5,664 bases of DNA from Dehalococcoidia bacterium (GTDB taxonomy: Bacteria; Chloroflexota; Dehalococcoidia; Lucifugimonadales; Lucifugimonadaceae). This document shows positions 1-5,664 of the stretch, piece after piece; position 1 is the stretch's first letter; every line of letters starts with the position of its first letter. The position numbers were made by a program, and so were the translations under genes. Below the pieces are notes generated by a model. The model was not told the DNA's origin, searched no databases, and saw only the letters and a program-made list of their open reading frames with translations. The stretch spans positions 1-5,664 of the forward strand of contig JAAXHR010000271.1 of the NCBI GenBank assembly GCA_012270805.1. Reading direction: 5' to 3'.

Positions 1-313
1 CCGGCGAGAGTTCCACGACGCGTTCCAGAAGTTCGACGTAATCGCAACACCGACATCGCCGACAGTGGCTTTCGAACTCGGAGAAAAAACGCAGGATCCG
101 TTCCAGATGTATCTCAGCGACGTTTGCACCATCCCGGTCAACATCGCGGGACTTCCCGGAATATCGGTTCCTTGCGGCCTGTCCGAGGGATTGCCAGTTG
201 GATTGCAGATCATCGCGCCTCAACTGGGAGACCGCACAGCGTTACAGGTTGCACACGCTTACGAGCAATCGGCGAATTGGAACCTGACACCACCAGAACC
301 ATGTACCGACTAG
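1..313 (+). CDS. gatA: Aspartyl/glutamyl-tRNA amidotransferase subunit A, C-terminal fragment
   Basis: This is the 3' end of a gene that starts outside the window. Reading from base 2 gives about 103 residues with no stop until TAG at 311-313. GatA is the amidase subunit of GatCAB, which releases ammonia from glutamine so that mischarged Glu-tRNA(Gln) or Asp-tRNA(Asn) can be amidated in the cytoplasm. The fragment carries the typical C-terminal GatA run: a TPTSP-type segment, then MYLSDVCTIPVNIAGLPG, ISVPCG, GLPVGLQIIAP and a final VAHAYEQ helix. The MYLSD...NLAGLPG-like stretch is closer to true GatA than to generic amidases. The catalytic Lys-Ser-Ser part (about residues 75-180 in the family) lies upstream and cannot be seen. 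The downstream lipoprotein-like gene starts 13 nt before this stop, so the two are probably co-transcribed. The family assignment is secure; the choice of GatA over another amidase is likely. Confidence 0.9.
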   Translation, partial: RREFHDAFQKFDVIATPTSPTVAFELGEKTQDPFQMYLSDVCTIPVNIAGLPGISVPCGLSEGLPVGLQIIAPQLGDRTALQVAHAYEQSANWNLTPPEPCTD

Positions 314-816
314 CCAACCTCAAACCAAATCTCGTCAAAATCATCGCTGCGATGTCCGTGATCGCGCTAGCAGCCGTATTCGCTTGCACAATGGATACGC
401 CGGAAGACACGTCTACTGCCGAGGTAGTCAGTACACAAGATTTGCAGTGCCCTGATCTTGTCGAACAACCAACGCCCGGAGACACGCCGTTAGGCCCGCC
501 GCCCGGAATGCCGTACATATTCACCGGTACTGCATATGTCAATGGCGAACTGGCACCAGCAGGTGAGCTGCTTTACGTCAAGCTGACAACGTCAAGGTCC
601 CACGAAGTGGCGATCCTCGAGGACGGCAGGTACATAAACGTCATTCACGGCCCCGTAAGCAATCTGGACCGCGATGTGCCGTTCGTGTTTTGTCTTGGCG
701 ACCCGGAAACCGGAGCCGTCATGTCAGAGGAAACCGTCGAATACGAAGACAAGGGAACGTTCGTCGCAATCGAGATGGACCTGAACTTCCCGATTTCGCC
801 GGACGATCTGCCGTAA
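301..816 (+). CDS. Putative small lipoprotein with a beta-rich domain, function unknown
   Basis: 171 residues from ATG 301. I do not recognise a named family. Residues 1-28 look like a signal peptide: a basic start (Arg3, Lys8, Lys13), a hydrophobic core IIAAMSVIALAAVFA, then Cys29. The VFAC context is an imperfect lipobox, so a membrane-anchored lipoprotein is likely but not certain. Residues 30-70 are acidic and rich in Pro, Thr and Gly, like a flexible linker. Residues 72-167 alternate hydrophobic and polar residues in the style of a small carboxypeptidase-regulatory-like or Ig-like sandwich (FTGTAYVNGELAPAGE, then an EDGRY turn, then VPFVFCLGDPETG). Cys50 and Cys131 could form a disulfide outside the cytoplasm. 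The start at 301 is preferred over ATG 352 because it supplies the basic n-region; the Shine-Dalgarno match is weak (TTGGAA). The gene overlaps gatA by 13 nt and the next gene by 1 nt, which suggests coupled translation. A longer upstream open frame from 124 is gatA in the wrong frame. Confidence 0.72.
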   Translation: MYRLANLKPNLVKIIAAMSVIALAAVFACTMDTPEDTSTAEVVSTQDLQCPDLVEQPTPGDTPLGPPPGMPYIFTGTAYVNGELAPAGELLYVKLTTSRSHEVAILEDGRYINVIHGPVSNLDRDVPFVFCLGDPETGAVMSEETVEYEDKGTFVAIEMDLNFPISPDDLP

Positions 817-1337
817 TGCTTCTCGAACTCGACGGTATCAGTCCACAAATCGACGGAACAGCGTTCGTAAGCGCGAGCGCGACTCTGATCGGCGATGTGC
901 GCGTTGGCCCGCAATCCAGCGTTTGGCCCGGCGCTGTAATCCGAGCGGACAGTGGCATGATCTCGATCGGTCGAGGATCGAATGTCCAAGACAACTCCGT
1001 CATCCACGCCGACGATGACGCTGCGATCGGCGATGGCGTCACTATCGGACACGGCGTCGTCTGCCACGCCAAGACGATCGGCAATGGATGCCTGCTCGGA
1101 AACGGATCGGTGCTGAACGATGGAGTCATATTGGGAAACGGATGCCTTGTCGCTGCTGGCTCCGTTATCCCCGAAAACGCTGTGTTCGAAGATGGTCAAC
1201 TCATCAGAGGTATCCCAGGCAAGGCGATCGGAAAACTCCGCTCTCGACACCAAGAACTCCAGAAACGCGCCGCCCTCAGCTACGTCGAGCGGATCGAGCG
1301 CTACAAGCAGTCTTCGTCTCCAGAAAACCCGCTTTAG
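816..1337 (+). CDS. Gamma-class carbonic anhydrase-like hexapeptide-repeat protein
   Basis: 173 residues starting at ATG 816, which shares its A with the previous stop (TAATG). The protein is a left-handed beta-helix of the gamma carbonic anhydrase/YrdA/PaaY type, seen as repeating hexapeptides (IGDVRVGPQSSVWPGAVIRAD, then IGRGSNVQDNSVIHAD and IGDGVTIGHGVVCH). All positions expected for zinc binding are present: His64, His79 and His84, with the five-residue spacing between the last two as in the Methanosarcina Cam enzyme. The Cam structural residues also have counterparts: Arg43, Asp45, Gln58 and Asp59. The acidic loop that carries the proton-shuttle glutamate in Cam is absent, as in YrdA-like members, so the true substrate may not be CO2. 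A helical tail (about 140-165) follows the helix domain, as is usual. The gene has no clear ribosome binding site of its own, so translation probably depends on the upstream gene. The location is probably cytoplasmic. The family is secure; the catalytic activity is not. Confidence 0.92.
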   Translation: MLLELDGISPQIDGTAFVSASATLIGDVRVGPQSSVWPGAVIRADSGMISIGRGSNVQDNSVIHADDDAAIGDGVTIGHGVVCHAKTIGNGCLLGNGSVLNDGVILGNGCLVAAGSVIPENAVFEDGQLIRGIPGKAIGKLRSRHQELQKRAALSYVERIERYKQSSSPENPL

Positions 1338-1343
1338 CCCACT

Positions 1344-1371
1344 GTCATTCGGGTGAAATCCGGAATCTAGG
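1344..1371 (+). repeat. Degenerate GTCATTC...GAATCTAGG hairpin element in convergent gap
   Basis: The 53-nt gap between the convergent carbonic anhydrase-like gene and argS contains an imperfect hairpin. ATTC (1347-1350) pairs with GAAT (1363-1366) and GGG (1351-1353) pairs with TCC (1359-1361, one G-U), with a bulged G at 1362 and a short loop. The framing words GTCATTC and GAATCTAGG resemble the widespread intergenic palindrome family typified by Neisseria dRS3 (ATTCCCG...CGGGAAT), here decayed. It could stop or stabilise either transcript, but there is no T-run on either strand. The resemblance is from memory and a chance match is possible. Confidence 0.35.
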
Positions 1372-1390
1372 CGGCAGGAGAGGTGAGCAA

Positions 1391-3064
1391 TTACATCCGT
1401 TCGGGCGCGTTCATACCCATGATGTTCAATGTTCCGGCTAACACGATACGCGCCGCGTCCACAAGCAGTAACCGCGCCTTCGTAATCTCCGCGTCGGTCG
1501 GATCGCTCGAAATGACTCGGCACGCTTCGTAGAACCGCTGCAACTCGCGCGCCACCTCGTACGCGAAGTGCGGCATGTGGTGTGGTTCCAGCATCTCCGC
1601 AGACCGCGCGATCACATCCGGCAACTCGTTCAACCGGCGCATCAACGCTAACTCCTGATCTGTAGTCAGCAACGAAACATCGCCATCCTCGAAATCGATT
1701 CCCCGCTCCGATGCCGCCCGCAACACTGCGCAGAGCCGCGCATGGGCGTATTGAACGTAAAACACAGGGTTTTCCGAGGTTTCTGACCTCGCCAGCTCCA
1801 GATCGAACTCCATGTGCGTACCCGGAGTTCGCTCCAAGAAGATGTAGTGACAAGCATCCGGACCAACCGCGTCCAAAAGCTCGTCCGCGGCAATGAAGTT
1901 GTCTTTACGCTTGCTGAACCGCACTGTCTCGTCGCCTTCTTTGAAGTTCACGATCTGATTGATGATGATCGTCAGCTTCTCGGGGGGCACGCCCAGCGAA
2001 TCCACAACCGCCTTCATCCGCGCCACGTGCCCATGGTGGTCGGCACCCCAAACATTGATGACACGGCCGAATCCGCGCTTCACGAATTTGTTGTAGTGAT
2101 AAGCGATGTCAGTTCCAAAGTAGGACGGACCACGCTCCTTGCTCCTAATGATCACGCTGTCGCTCTCTAGACCCATCTTGGTGCCTAGGAACCACAGTGC
2201 CCCCTCGCGCTCGGATACGTAGCCACGTTCCTGCAGCAACTTCAGCGAATCATCGAAATCGTCACCGTCGATCAACGATTTCTCGCTGAACCACTCGTCA
2301 TATTCGATTCCTAAGCGGCTCAACGTGCCGCGGATATTCGCCAATGTCCGATCCAACGCCGGCTCTGCAAGCACTGCAATCGCAGCGTCAGGGTCCAAAG
2401 CTACGACGGAGTCGCCTATTTCGGCGTACAACTCGGCTCCAAGGTCTGAGACATACTCGCCGGGATAGGACTCCACACCTAGTTCAGCACCTTTACCCGC
2501 CGCCTGCAAAAAACGCACGTACGCAGATTCCGCAAATATGCGCATCTGATTGCCAGCGTCGTTCACGTAGTACTCGCGCTGGACATCGTAGCCCGCAGCA
2601 TCCAAGATGTTCGCCAACCCGTTGCCAATGACAGCACCGCGCACGTGTCCGATATGCAACGGTCCGGTAGGGTTCACGCTCACAAACTCGACCTGAACGC
2701 GCCGGCCTGCTCCAACATCCAAATGCGCGAATTCGACTCCTGCTTCCCGAATCACATGAATCTGGGAACGCAGCCATTCATCGTTCAGCTTGAAGTTGAT
2801 AAACCCGGGACCGGCGATGCTCACATCATCCACCATCGCAGTCGGCGCTACGTTGTCTACGATCTCGGTTGCGATCACTCGAGGCGCCATTCGCATGCTC
2901 GACGCTAACGCCATCGCCACGCTCGTGCTGTAGTCGCCATGCTCCGCGTGTTTCGGTCGCTCGACCGACGGCGTGACCTCGCCAATCTCCGGCAACGAAT
3001 TCGATGCGATCGCCGACTGAAGTGCCGAAACAACCATCTCTTCTATCTGTTTTTGCGGGTGCAT
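1391..3064 (-). CDS. argS: Arginyl-tRNA synthetase
   Basis: 557 residues, the normal full length for this class I enzyme, which charges tRNA(Arg) with arginine in the cytoplasm using ATP. The domains are in the expected order. An N-terminal additional domain (about 1-110) contains the GDYST and GFINFKL segments. The Rossmann catalytic domain starts at VEFVSVNPTGPLHIGHVRG, with the HIGH signature at 137-140. It continues through the YYVNDAGNQM segment (166-174), the SYFGTDIAYH and WGADHHGHV segments (314-346), and a KMSK-equivalent loop RFSKRKDN (382-389). The C-terminal DALR helical domain follows (from about 435, YVQYAHARL) and ends in the characteristic APERM. The KMSK loop reads RFSK, a common kind of ArgRS variation. 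Start 3064 keeps the usual N-terminal length. A GGGGAG motif lies only about 2 nt from this ATG, which is close for a Shine-Dalgarno; an in-frame ATG at codon 10 is the alternative. The gene is single, divergent from the amidase pair and convergent with the carbonic anhydrase-like gene. Confidence 0.97.
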   Translation of the reverse strand: MHPQKQIEEMVVSALQSAIASNSLPEIGEVTPSVERPKHAEHGDYSTSVAMALASSMRMAPRVIATEIVDNVAPTAMVDDVSIAGPGFINFKLNDEWLRSQIHVIREAGVEFAHLDVGAGRRVQVEFVSVNPTGPLHIGHVRGAVIGNGLANILDAAGYDVQREYYVNDAGNQMRIFAESAYVRFLQAAGKGAELGVESYPGEYVSDLGAELYAEIGDSVVALDPDAAIAVLAEPALDRTLANIRGTLSRLGIEYDEWFSEKSLIDGDDFDDSLKLLQERGYVSEREGALWFLGTKMGLESDSVIIRSKERGPSYFGTDIAYHYNKFVKRGFGRVINVWGADHHGHVARMKAVVDSLGVPPEKLTIIINQIVNFKEGDETVRFSKRKDNFIAADELLDAVGPDACHYIFLERTPGTHMEFDLELARSETSENPVFYVQYAHARLCAVLRAASERGIDFEDGDVSLLTTDQELALMRRLNELPDVIARSAEMLEPHHMPHFAYEVARELQRFYEACRVISSDPTDAEITKARLLLVDAARIVLAGTLNIMGMNAPERM

Positions 3065-3201
3065 CTCTCCCCAATCTCATTCACGAAACACGCACGACAG
3101 GACTTGCCGATGCGCATGTATCCTGCTATCACACCACCTCACGTATATATAAGGATAAGAAATCGCAATCGTAGCACGTTGCAAACCCGCGCACAACTGC
3201 C
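3065..3201. promoter_or_regulatory. Divergent intergenic region, likely promoters for argS and the amidase pair
   Basis: This 137-bp gap separates two divergent starts, so promoters for both directions should lie here. It contains the most AT-rich patch seen in the window, TATATATAAGGATAAG (3144-3159), where TATAAG at 3148-3153 is a plausible -10 for the + strand but lacks a good -35. A second weak + strand candidate is TTGCCG (3104-3109), a 17-nt spacer, then TATCAC (3127-3132). On the - strand no convincing -35/-10 pair stands out. TATCCT (3119-3124) and AGGATA (3152-3157) form a small inverted repeat, and CACGTTGCAA at 3175-3184 recurs inverted at 3369-3378. The region's role follows from its position; the exact promoter elements are guesses. 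Confidence 0.35.
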
Positions 3202-3429
3202 ATGCCAAACACCGAACAAAATCACCGCGCCGAAGACATCTACAACGCAGGCCAACGTCTCGGCATACCAATATCCAAGAACCACGCCGAACTGGTAGCG
3301 AAATCTAGCGATTCTCTATACGACGCCATCGACACCGTGCGATCTTTGGAATACCAAGACCACGAGCCTTGCAACGTGTTCCATCCAGTGGTCTTGGTAG
3401 ACAGTTCTGATAAAGGGGCCGACCAATGA
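3202..3429 (+). CDS. Small AtzG/GatC-like amidase partner protein
   Basis: 75 residues. The stop TGA at 3427-3429 overlaps the amidase start (ATGA), the layout expected for two subunits made in equal amounts. The sequence recalls the AtzG-like family (DUF4089), short helical proteins that bind and stabilise AtzE-type amidases as GatC does GatA. Features seen are an N-terminal helix with IYNAGQRLGIPI (13-24), a second predicted helix (about 28-48), and a C-terminal EPCNVFHP (55-62) that corresponds to the EPxxVFxP-like end I remember for that family. The 13 residues beyond it are a short extension and coincide with the inverted repeat. There is no recognisable Shine-Dalgarno before ATG 3202, so the start is less sure than the frame. 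It lacks the LARLEL-type motif of true GatC. The call rests on remembered family features plus the genomic position; a generic GatC-like protein is the alternative. Confidence 0.72.
   Translation: MPNTEQNHRAEDIYNAGQRLGIPISKNHAELVAKSSDSLYDAIDTVRSLEYQDHEPCNVFHPVVLVDSSDKGADQ
3352..3399 (+). promoter_or_regulatory. Perfect 12-bp inverted repeat before the amidase ribosome binding site
   Basis: TACCAAGACCAC at 3352-3363 is exactly complementary to GTGGTCTTGGTA at 3388-3399, with a 24-nt loop. The arms lie in the last third of the small partner gene and encode Tyr51-His54 and Val63-Val66. The structure ends 12 nt before the amidase Shine-Dalgarno. As RNA it would form a stable hairpin that could affect coupling, pausing or mRNA processing between the two cistrons. 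As DNA it could be an operator. No T-run follows, so it is not a standard terminator. The repeat is certain; a regulatory role is inferred. Confidence 0.5.
3412..3418 (+). promoter_or_regulatory. Ribosome binding site of the amidase gene
   Basis: AAAGGGG lies 7 nt before ATG 3426, inside the end of the small partner gene. It fixes the amidase start and means the amidase can be initiated independently of, or coupled to, the upstream cistron. It is the best-placed ribosome binding site on the + strand of this window. Confidence 0.7.
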
Positions 3430-4850
3430 GCGATAGACGCGAAGACTTAGCATTCGCTTCGATCCACGAGCTAGCACCCAAAATCAAAGATGGTTCCGTC
3501 TCTCCAGTCGAATTGACACAAATCGCACTCGAGCGCATCGCGAAACTCGACTCGAAGTTGAACTCCTTCCTTGACGTTTGGCATGATGAATCGCTCGAGT
3601 CCGCTGCGAAAGTCGAACGAGAGATCGCAAGCGGCAACTACAAGGGACCGATGCATGGTATTCCCATCGGTCTCAAAGACCTTGTCGACGTTGAGGGGAA
3701 AGCGACCACTGCCGGCTCCAAAGTCCTGCAATCCAACATCGCCACATCGAACGCGACAGTTACCAACCGATTGAATCGTGCCGGCGCGATTACTCTCGGC
3801 AAAACCAATCTCGTCGAATTCGCGTTAGGTTCCGCGGGTGTAAATCCATACACCGGCGATGCCCGTAACCCTTGGGATACTGAAAAGATAACCGGCGGTT
3901 CTAGTAGCGGATCTGGCGCCGCCGTTGCCGGTGGATTGGTTTACGGCGCGCTCGGCTCCGACACCGGCGGGAGCATACGAATGCCGGCATCGCTGTGCGG
4001 AATAGCCGGTTTAAAGCCGACCTACGGACGAGTCCCACGCACCGGCGTGCTGGATCTTTCGTGGAGCAAAGATCACGTGGGTCCCATGACGCGCAGAACC
4101 GCCGACTGCGCACACATGCTCAACGTCATCGCTGGACACGATCCGCGCGACATTGCATCTTCCACTCGAAACGTTCCAGACTTCGCAGCCGACCTCAACA
4201 AAGGTTTAAACGGGTTACGGATAGGCGTACCTGAACACTACTTCTTCGACCCTGACATCGTCGATCCCGAAGTTTTGTCAAGCGTCAACGACGCGATTGC
4301 GTTGCTCGCAAACAATGGCGCCGAAGTAGTTTCCATACCGATGGAGTGGGTCTCACACGGCCGAGCCATAAACGTGATCATCTCCGTTGCGGAAGCCCTC
4401 GCAGTGCACGAAAAGTTGCTGACAGAACATGCGGATGACTATACGCCAGCCGTCCGTACCCGAATCCTTACCGCTCTCGGTTTGCCGGCGGTCGATTACA
4501 TCCGCGCCCAACGCGCCAGACAGGCGTTCAGCGTGCAAATGGCTGAAGCGACGCAGGACGTTGACGTTCTCGTAACCCCTTCGATACCCGTTCCTGCTCA
4601 CACGATTAAGGAATGTACCGTTGCGCCCGGTGAAGCACTCGCGGAAAAGAGTCATGAAATCCCACTCTTCACCTCAATCTTCGATGTCACTGGCGAGCCG
4701 TCACTCTCGGTGCCCTGCGGCTTCGACTCTACTGACATGCCAATCGGCCTGATGATTTCCGGTCACGCGTTCGACGAGTCGACGGTGCTCCGAGTCGGTC
4801 ACGCCTACGAAGAACTTGCCGGTGGGCACTGCCAACGTCCACCACTGTAA
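3426..4850 (+). CDS. Amidase-signature family hydrolase, AtzE/GatA-like
   Basis: 474 residues, a full-length amidase-signature enzyme that hydrolyses a C-N amide bond in an unidentified small substrate. The catalytic triad is complete: Lys84 in HGIPIGLKD, the cis-Ser159 in GGSSSGSG, and the nucleophile Ser183 in GSDTGGSIRMP, spaced 24 residues from Ser159 as in the family. DLSWSKDHVGPMTR (210-223) and the C-terminal EPSLSVPCG and MPIGLMISG segments are also typical. Automatic pipelines would often name it GatA. Against that, its C-terminal part has FTSIFDVTGEPSLSVPCG instead of the MYLSD...AGLPG run seen in the gatA fragment at the left end of this window, and its partner resembles AtzG rather than GatC. 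I infer a stand-alone two-subunit amidase related to 1-carboxybiuret hydrolase AtzEG. No transporter or other catabolic gene is adjacent to point to the substrate. Location is probably cytoplasmic, as no signal peptide is seen. Start ATG 3426 is supported by AAAGGGG 7 nt upstream. Confidence 0.93.
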   Translation: MSDRREDLAFASIHELAPKIKDGSVSPVELTQIALERIAKLDSKLNSFLDVWHDESLESAAKVEREIASGNYKGPMHGIPIGLKDLVDVEGKATTAGSKVLQSNIATSNATVTNRLNRAGAITLGKTNLVEFALGSAGVNPYTGDARNPWDTEKITGGSSSGSGAAVAGGLVYGALGSDTGGSIRMPASLCGIAGLKPTYGRVPRTGVLDLSWSKDHVGPMTRRTADCAHMLNVIAGHDPRDIASSTRNVPDFAADLNKGLNGLRIGVPEHYFFDPDIVDPEVLSSVNDAIALLANNGAEVVSIPMEWVSHGRAINVIISVAEALAVHEKLLTEHADDYTPAVRTRILTALGLPAVDYIRAQRARQAFSVQMAEATQDVDVLVTPSIPVPAHTIKECTVAPGEALAEKSHEIPLFTSIFDVTGEPSLSVPCGFDSTDMPIGLMISGHAFDESTVLRVGHAYEELAGGHCQRPPL

Positions 4851-4978
4851 TCCCCTCGCATTTGACGAGTTGGCCCCGCTCGCGAGAAATGCCCGAAGAA
4901 CACAGGGCCGCTGTCCTGACTACCTGCCAGACGACCTACGACCATCATTCAACATCATTCGCATCCTAGTTCAAATCC

Positions 4979-5569
4979 ATGCACGCCGAAAGCGAACACG
5001 CACACCCCAAAAACCGCACGCGATACGCACGTTACGTGAATCGCCCGTCGATGCGCAAGGAACGCGGCTTCGCCTGCATCGGACTCGACCGCCCAACCGA
5101 CCCTGTAAACGTGGGACACGCGCTCCGCGCCGCATTCTGCTTCGATGCCAGATTACTCATCATCGGCGGCAATTCATCAGGCATCAGACTGCCCAAACTG
5201 CACACCGATCCGATGCGGTCATTCCACCACGTTCCGGTTATCAGGTCCAGCAACCTCCTCGACGCCGTCCCTGAAGGCACATCAATCGTCGGTATTGAAC
5301 TCTCCGACGATGCCTCCACACTCATGGATTTCAATCATCCCGAACGTGCCTGTTACATCTTCGGACCTGAAAACGGCTCCATCGCCAACGATATCCTCGA
5401 CCGGTGCGCTCATAAGGTCATGATCCCCACGATGGCGTCTCTGAACCTCGGCATGACCGTCAACATCGTCATGTACGACCGGTTGGCAAAGGCGTGGCCG
5501 AAGCTGCAATCCAGGCTCGGAAGAATCGACCAAGCAGGTTCCCATACAACGTTCGGAACTAACGAGTGA
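4979..5569 (+). CDS. TrmH/SpoU-type (SPOUT) RNA methyltransferase
   Basis: 196 residues from ATG 4979. It belongs to the SpoU/TrmH class of knotted methyltransferases, which use S-adenosylmethionine to methylate tRNA or rRNA, usually at a ribose 2'-OH. The three class motifs are visible: DPVNVGHALRAA (41-52) with the conserved Asn44 and Arg50, YIFGPENGS (126-134), and VMIPTMASLNLGMTVNIVMYDRL (147-169), whose Asn-containing loop forms the cofactor knot. This is a short form with no N-terminal substrate-binding domain. The start is uncertain: the first 24 residues are basic and low in complexity, no Shine-Dalgarno precedes 4979, and GTG 5036 or ATG 5051 (MRKERGFACIGL) would begin close to the first conserved strand. 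An in-frame TAG at 4967 rules out anything longer. The target RNA cannot be told from sequence. The 128-nt gap from the amidase leaves open whether it has its own promoter. Confidence 0.9.
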   Translation: MHAESEHAHPKNRTRYARYVNRPSMRKERGFACIGLDRPTDPVNVGHALRAAFCFDARLLIIGGNSSGIRLPKLHTDPMRSFHHVPVIRSSNLLDAVPEGTSIVGIELSDDASTLMDFNHPERACYIFGPENGSIANDILDRCAHKVMIPTMASLNLGMTVNIVMYDRLAKAWPKLQSRLGRIDQAGSHTTFGTNE

Positions 5570-5622
5570 ATCTGACTCGTTCATCCAGCCGTTCCCGCTT
5601 CCAAGGCATCGGTCGTAGCCCC

Positions 5623-5645
5623 TCCCCCTTGATGCTCAAGGGGGA
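5623..5645 (+). terminator. GC-rich perfect palindrome after the methyltransferase, possible terminator or intergenic repeat
   Basis: TCCCCCTTGA (5623-5632) pairs perfectly with TCAAGGGGGA (5636-5645) around a 3-nt TGC loop, 54 nt after the methyltransferase stop. The stem is strong enough to end or protect the transcript, but it is followed by ATTGAAGGGGGTTTAG rather than a T-run, so it is not a textbook rho-independent terminator. A third partial arm, TTGAAGGGGG (5647-5656), could compete for the C-rich strand. CCCCCTTGA/TCAAGGGGG palindromes of this kind often recur between genes as dispersed repeats, which is an equally good reading. Confidence 0.5.
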
Positions 5646-5664
5646 ATTGAAGGGGGTTTAGAAA

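Noticed and set aside
645..1853. A 402-codon open frame on the - strand across the lipoprotein-like, carbonic anhydrase-like and argS genes
   Set aside because: It is antisense or out of frame to recognisable genes, its translation is Arg/Ser/Val-rich without a family motif, and it runs through a convergent gene boundary. Codon bias of the real genes explains the lack of stops.
1814..2170. A 118-codon + strand frame inside argS
   Set aside because: It is the complement of conserved ArgRS catalytic sequence and has no independent features.
4851..4978. Possible terminator or small gene in the amidase-methyltransferase gap
   Set aside because: Only 4-5-bp stems (CTCGC with GCGAG) without a T-run, and a short CATCATTC direct repeat (4943-4950, 4953-4960). 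Nothing supports a gene or a terminator.
4960..4985. tRNA-like T-loop word GTTCAAATCC before the methyltransferase
   Set aside because: No D-arm, anticodon arm or acceptor stem can be assembled from the 75 nt upstream, and no pairing flanks the word. It is chance.
4816..5274. A 152-codon + strand frame overlapping the amidase end and the methyltransferase
   Set aside because: The translation is Arg/His/Pro-rich and overlaps two well-supported genes in another frame. It has no recognisable motif.
1..5664. Mobile element, CRISPR array, prophage or defence system
   Set aside because: No transposase or integrase motifs, no regularly spaced repeats, and all genes belong to housekeeping or metabolic families. 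The window does not look like an accessory island.

Overview
The window is ordinary bacterial chromosome: dense, intermediate GC by eye, short gaps, no mobile element, no CRISPR array and no convincing RNA gene. It carries seven coding regions, mostly housekeeping enzymes, and one poorly characterised lipoprotein-like gene. The style (a GatA with a GatCAB-type C-terminus, a Dehalococcoidia/SAR202-like secreted beta-domain protein, a CCCCCTTGA/TCAAGGGGG intergenic palindrome) makes me think of an uncultured Chloroflexota lineage. That is an inference from general resemblance and is held weakly.

Left block (1-1337, + strand): the last ~103 codons of gatA (amidotransferase subunit A), then a small putative lipoprotein whose ATG lies inside the end of gatA (13-nt overlap), then a gamma-class carbonic anhydrase-like protein whose ATG overlaps the lipoprotein stop codon (TAATG). 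The overlaps imply one transcript with coupled translation. A degenerate ATTC...GAAT hairpin fills the short convergent gap before argS.

Middle (1391-3064, - strand): a full-length argS. It is transcribed away from a 137-bp divergent intergenic region (3065-3201), the most AT-rich stretch seen and the likely site of promoters for both directions.

Right block (3202-4850, + strand): a 75-residue protein resembling AtzG/GatC-type small amidase partners overlaps by 4 nt a complete amidase-signature enzyme with an intact Lys-cisSer-Ser triad. The pair looks like a two-subunit amidase related to AtzG-AtzE rather than a second GatCAB. The end of the small gene carries a perfect 12-bp inverted repeat just before the amidase ribosome binding site. 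The loop of that repeat contains 10 nt complementary to a site just upstream of the small gene. This is the least explained structure in the window.

Right end (4979-5569, + strand): a SpoU/TrmH-type (SPOUT) RNA methyltransferase, followed by a perfect 10-bp GC-rich palindrome that may end its transcript.
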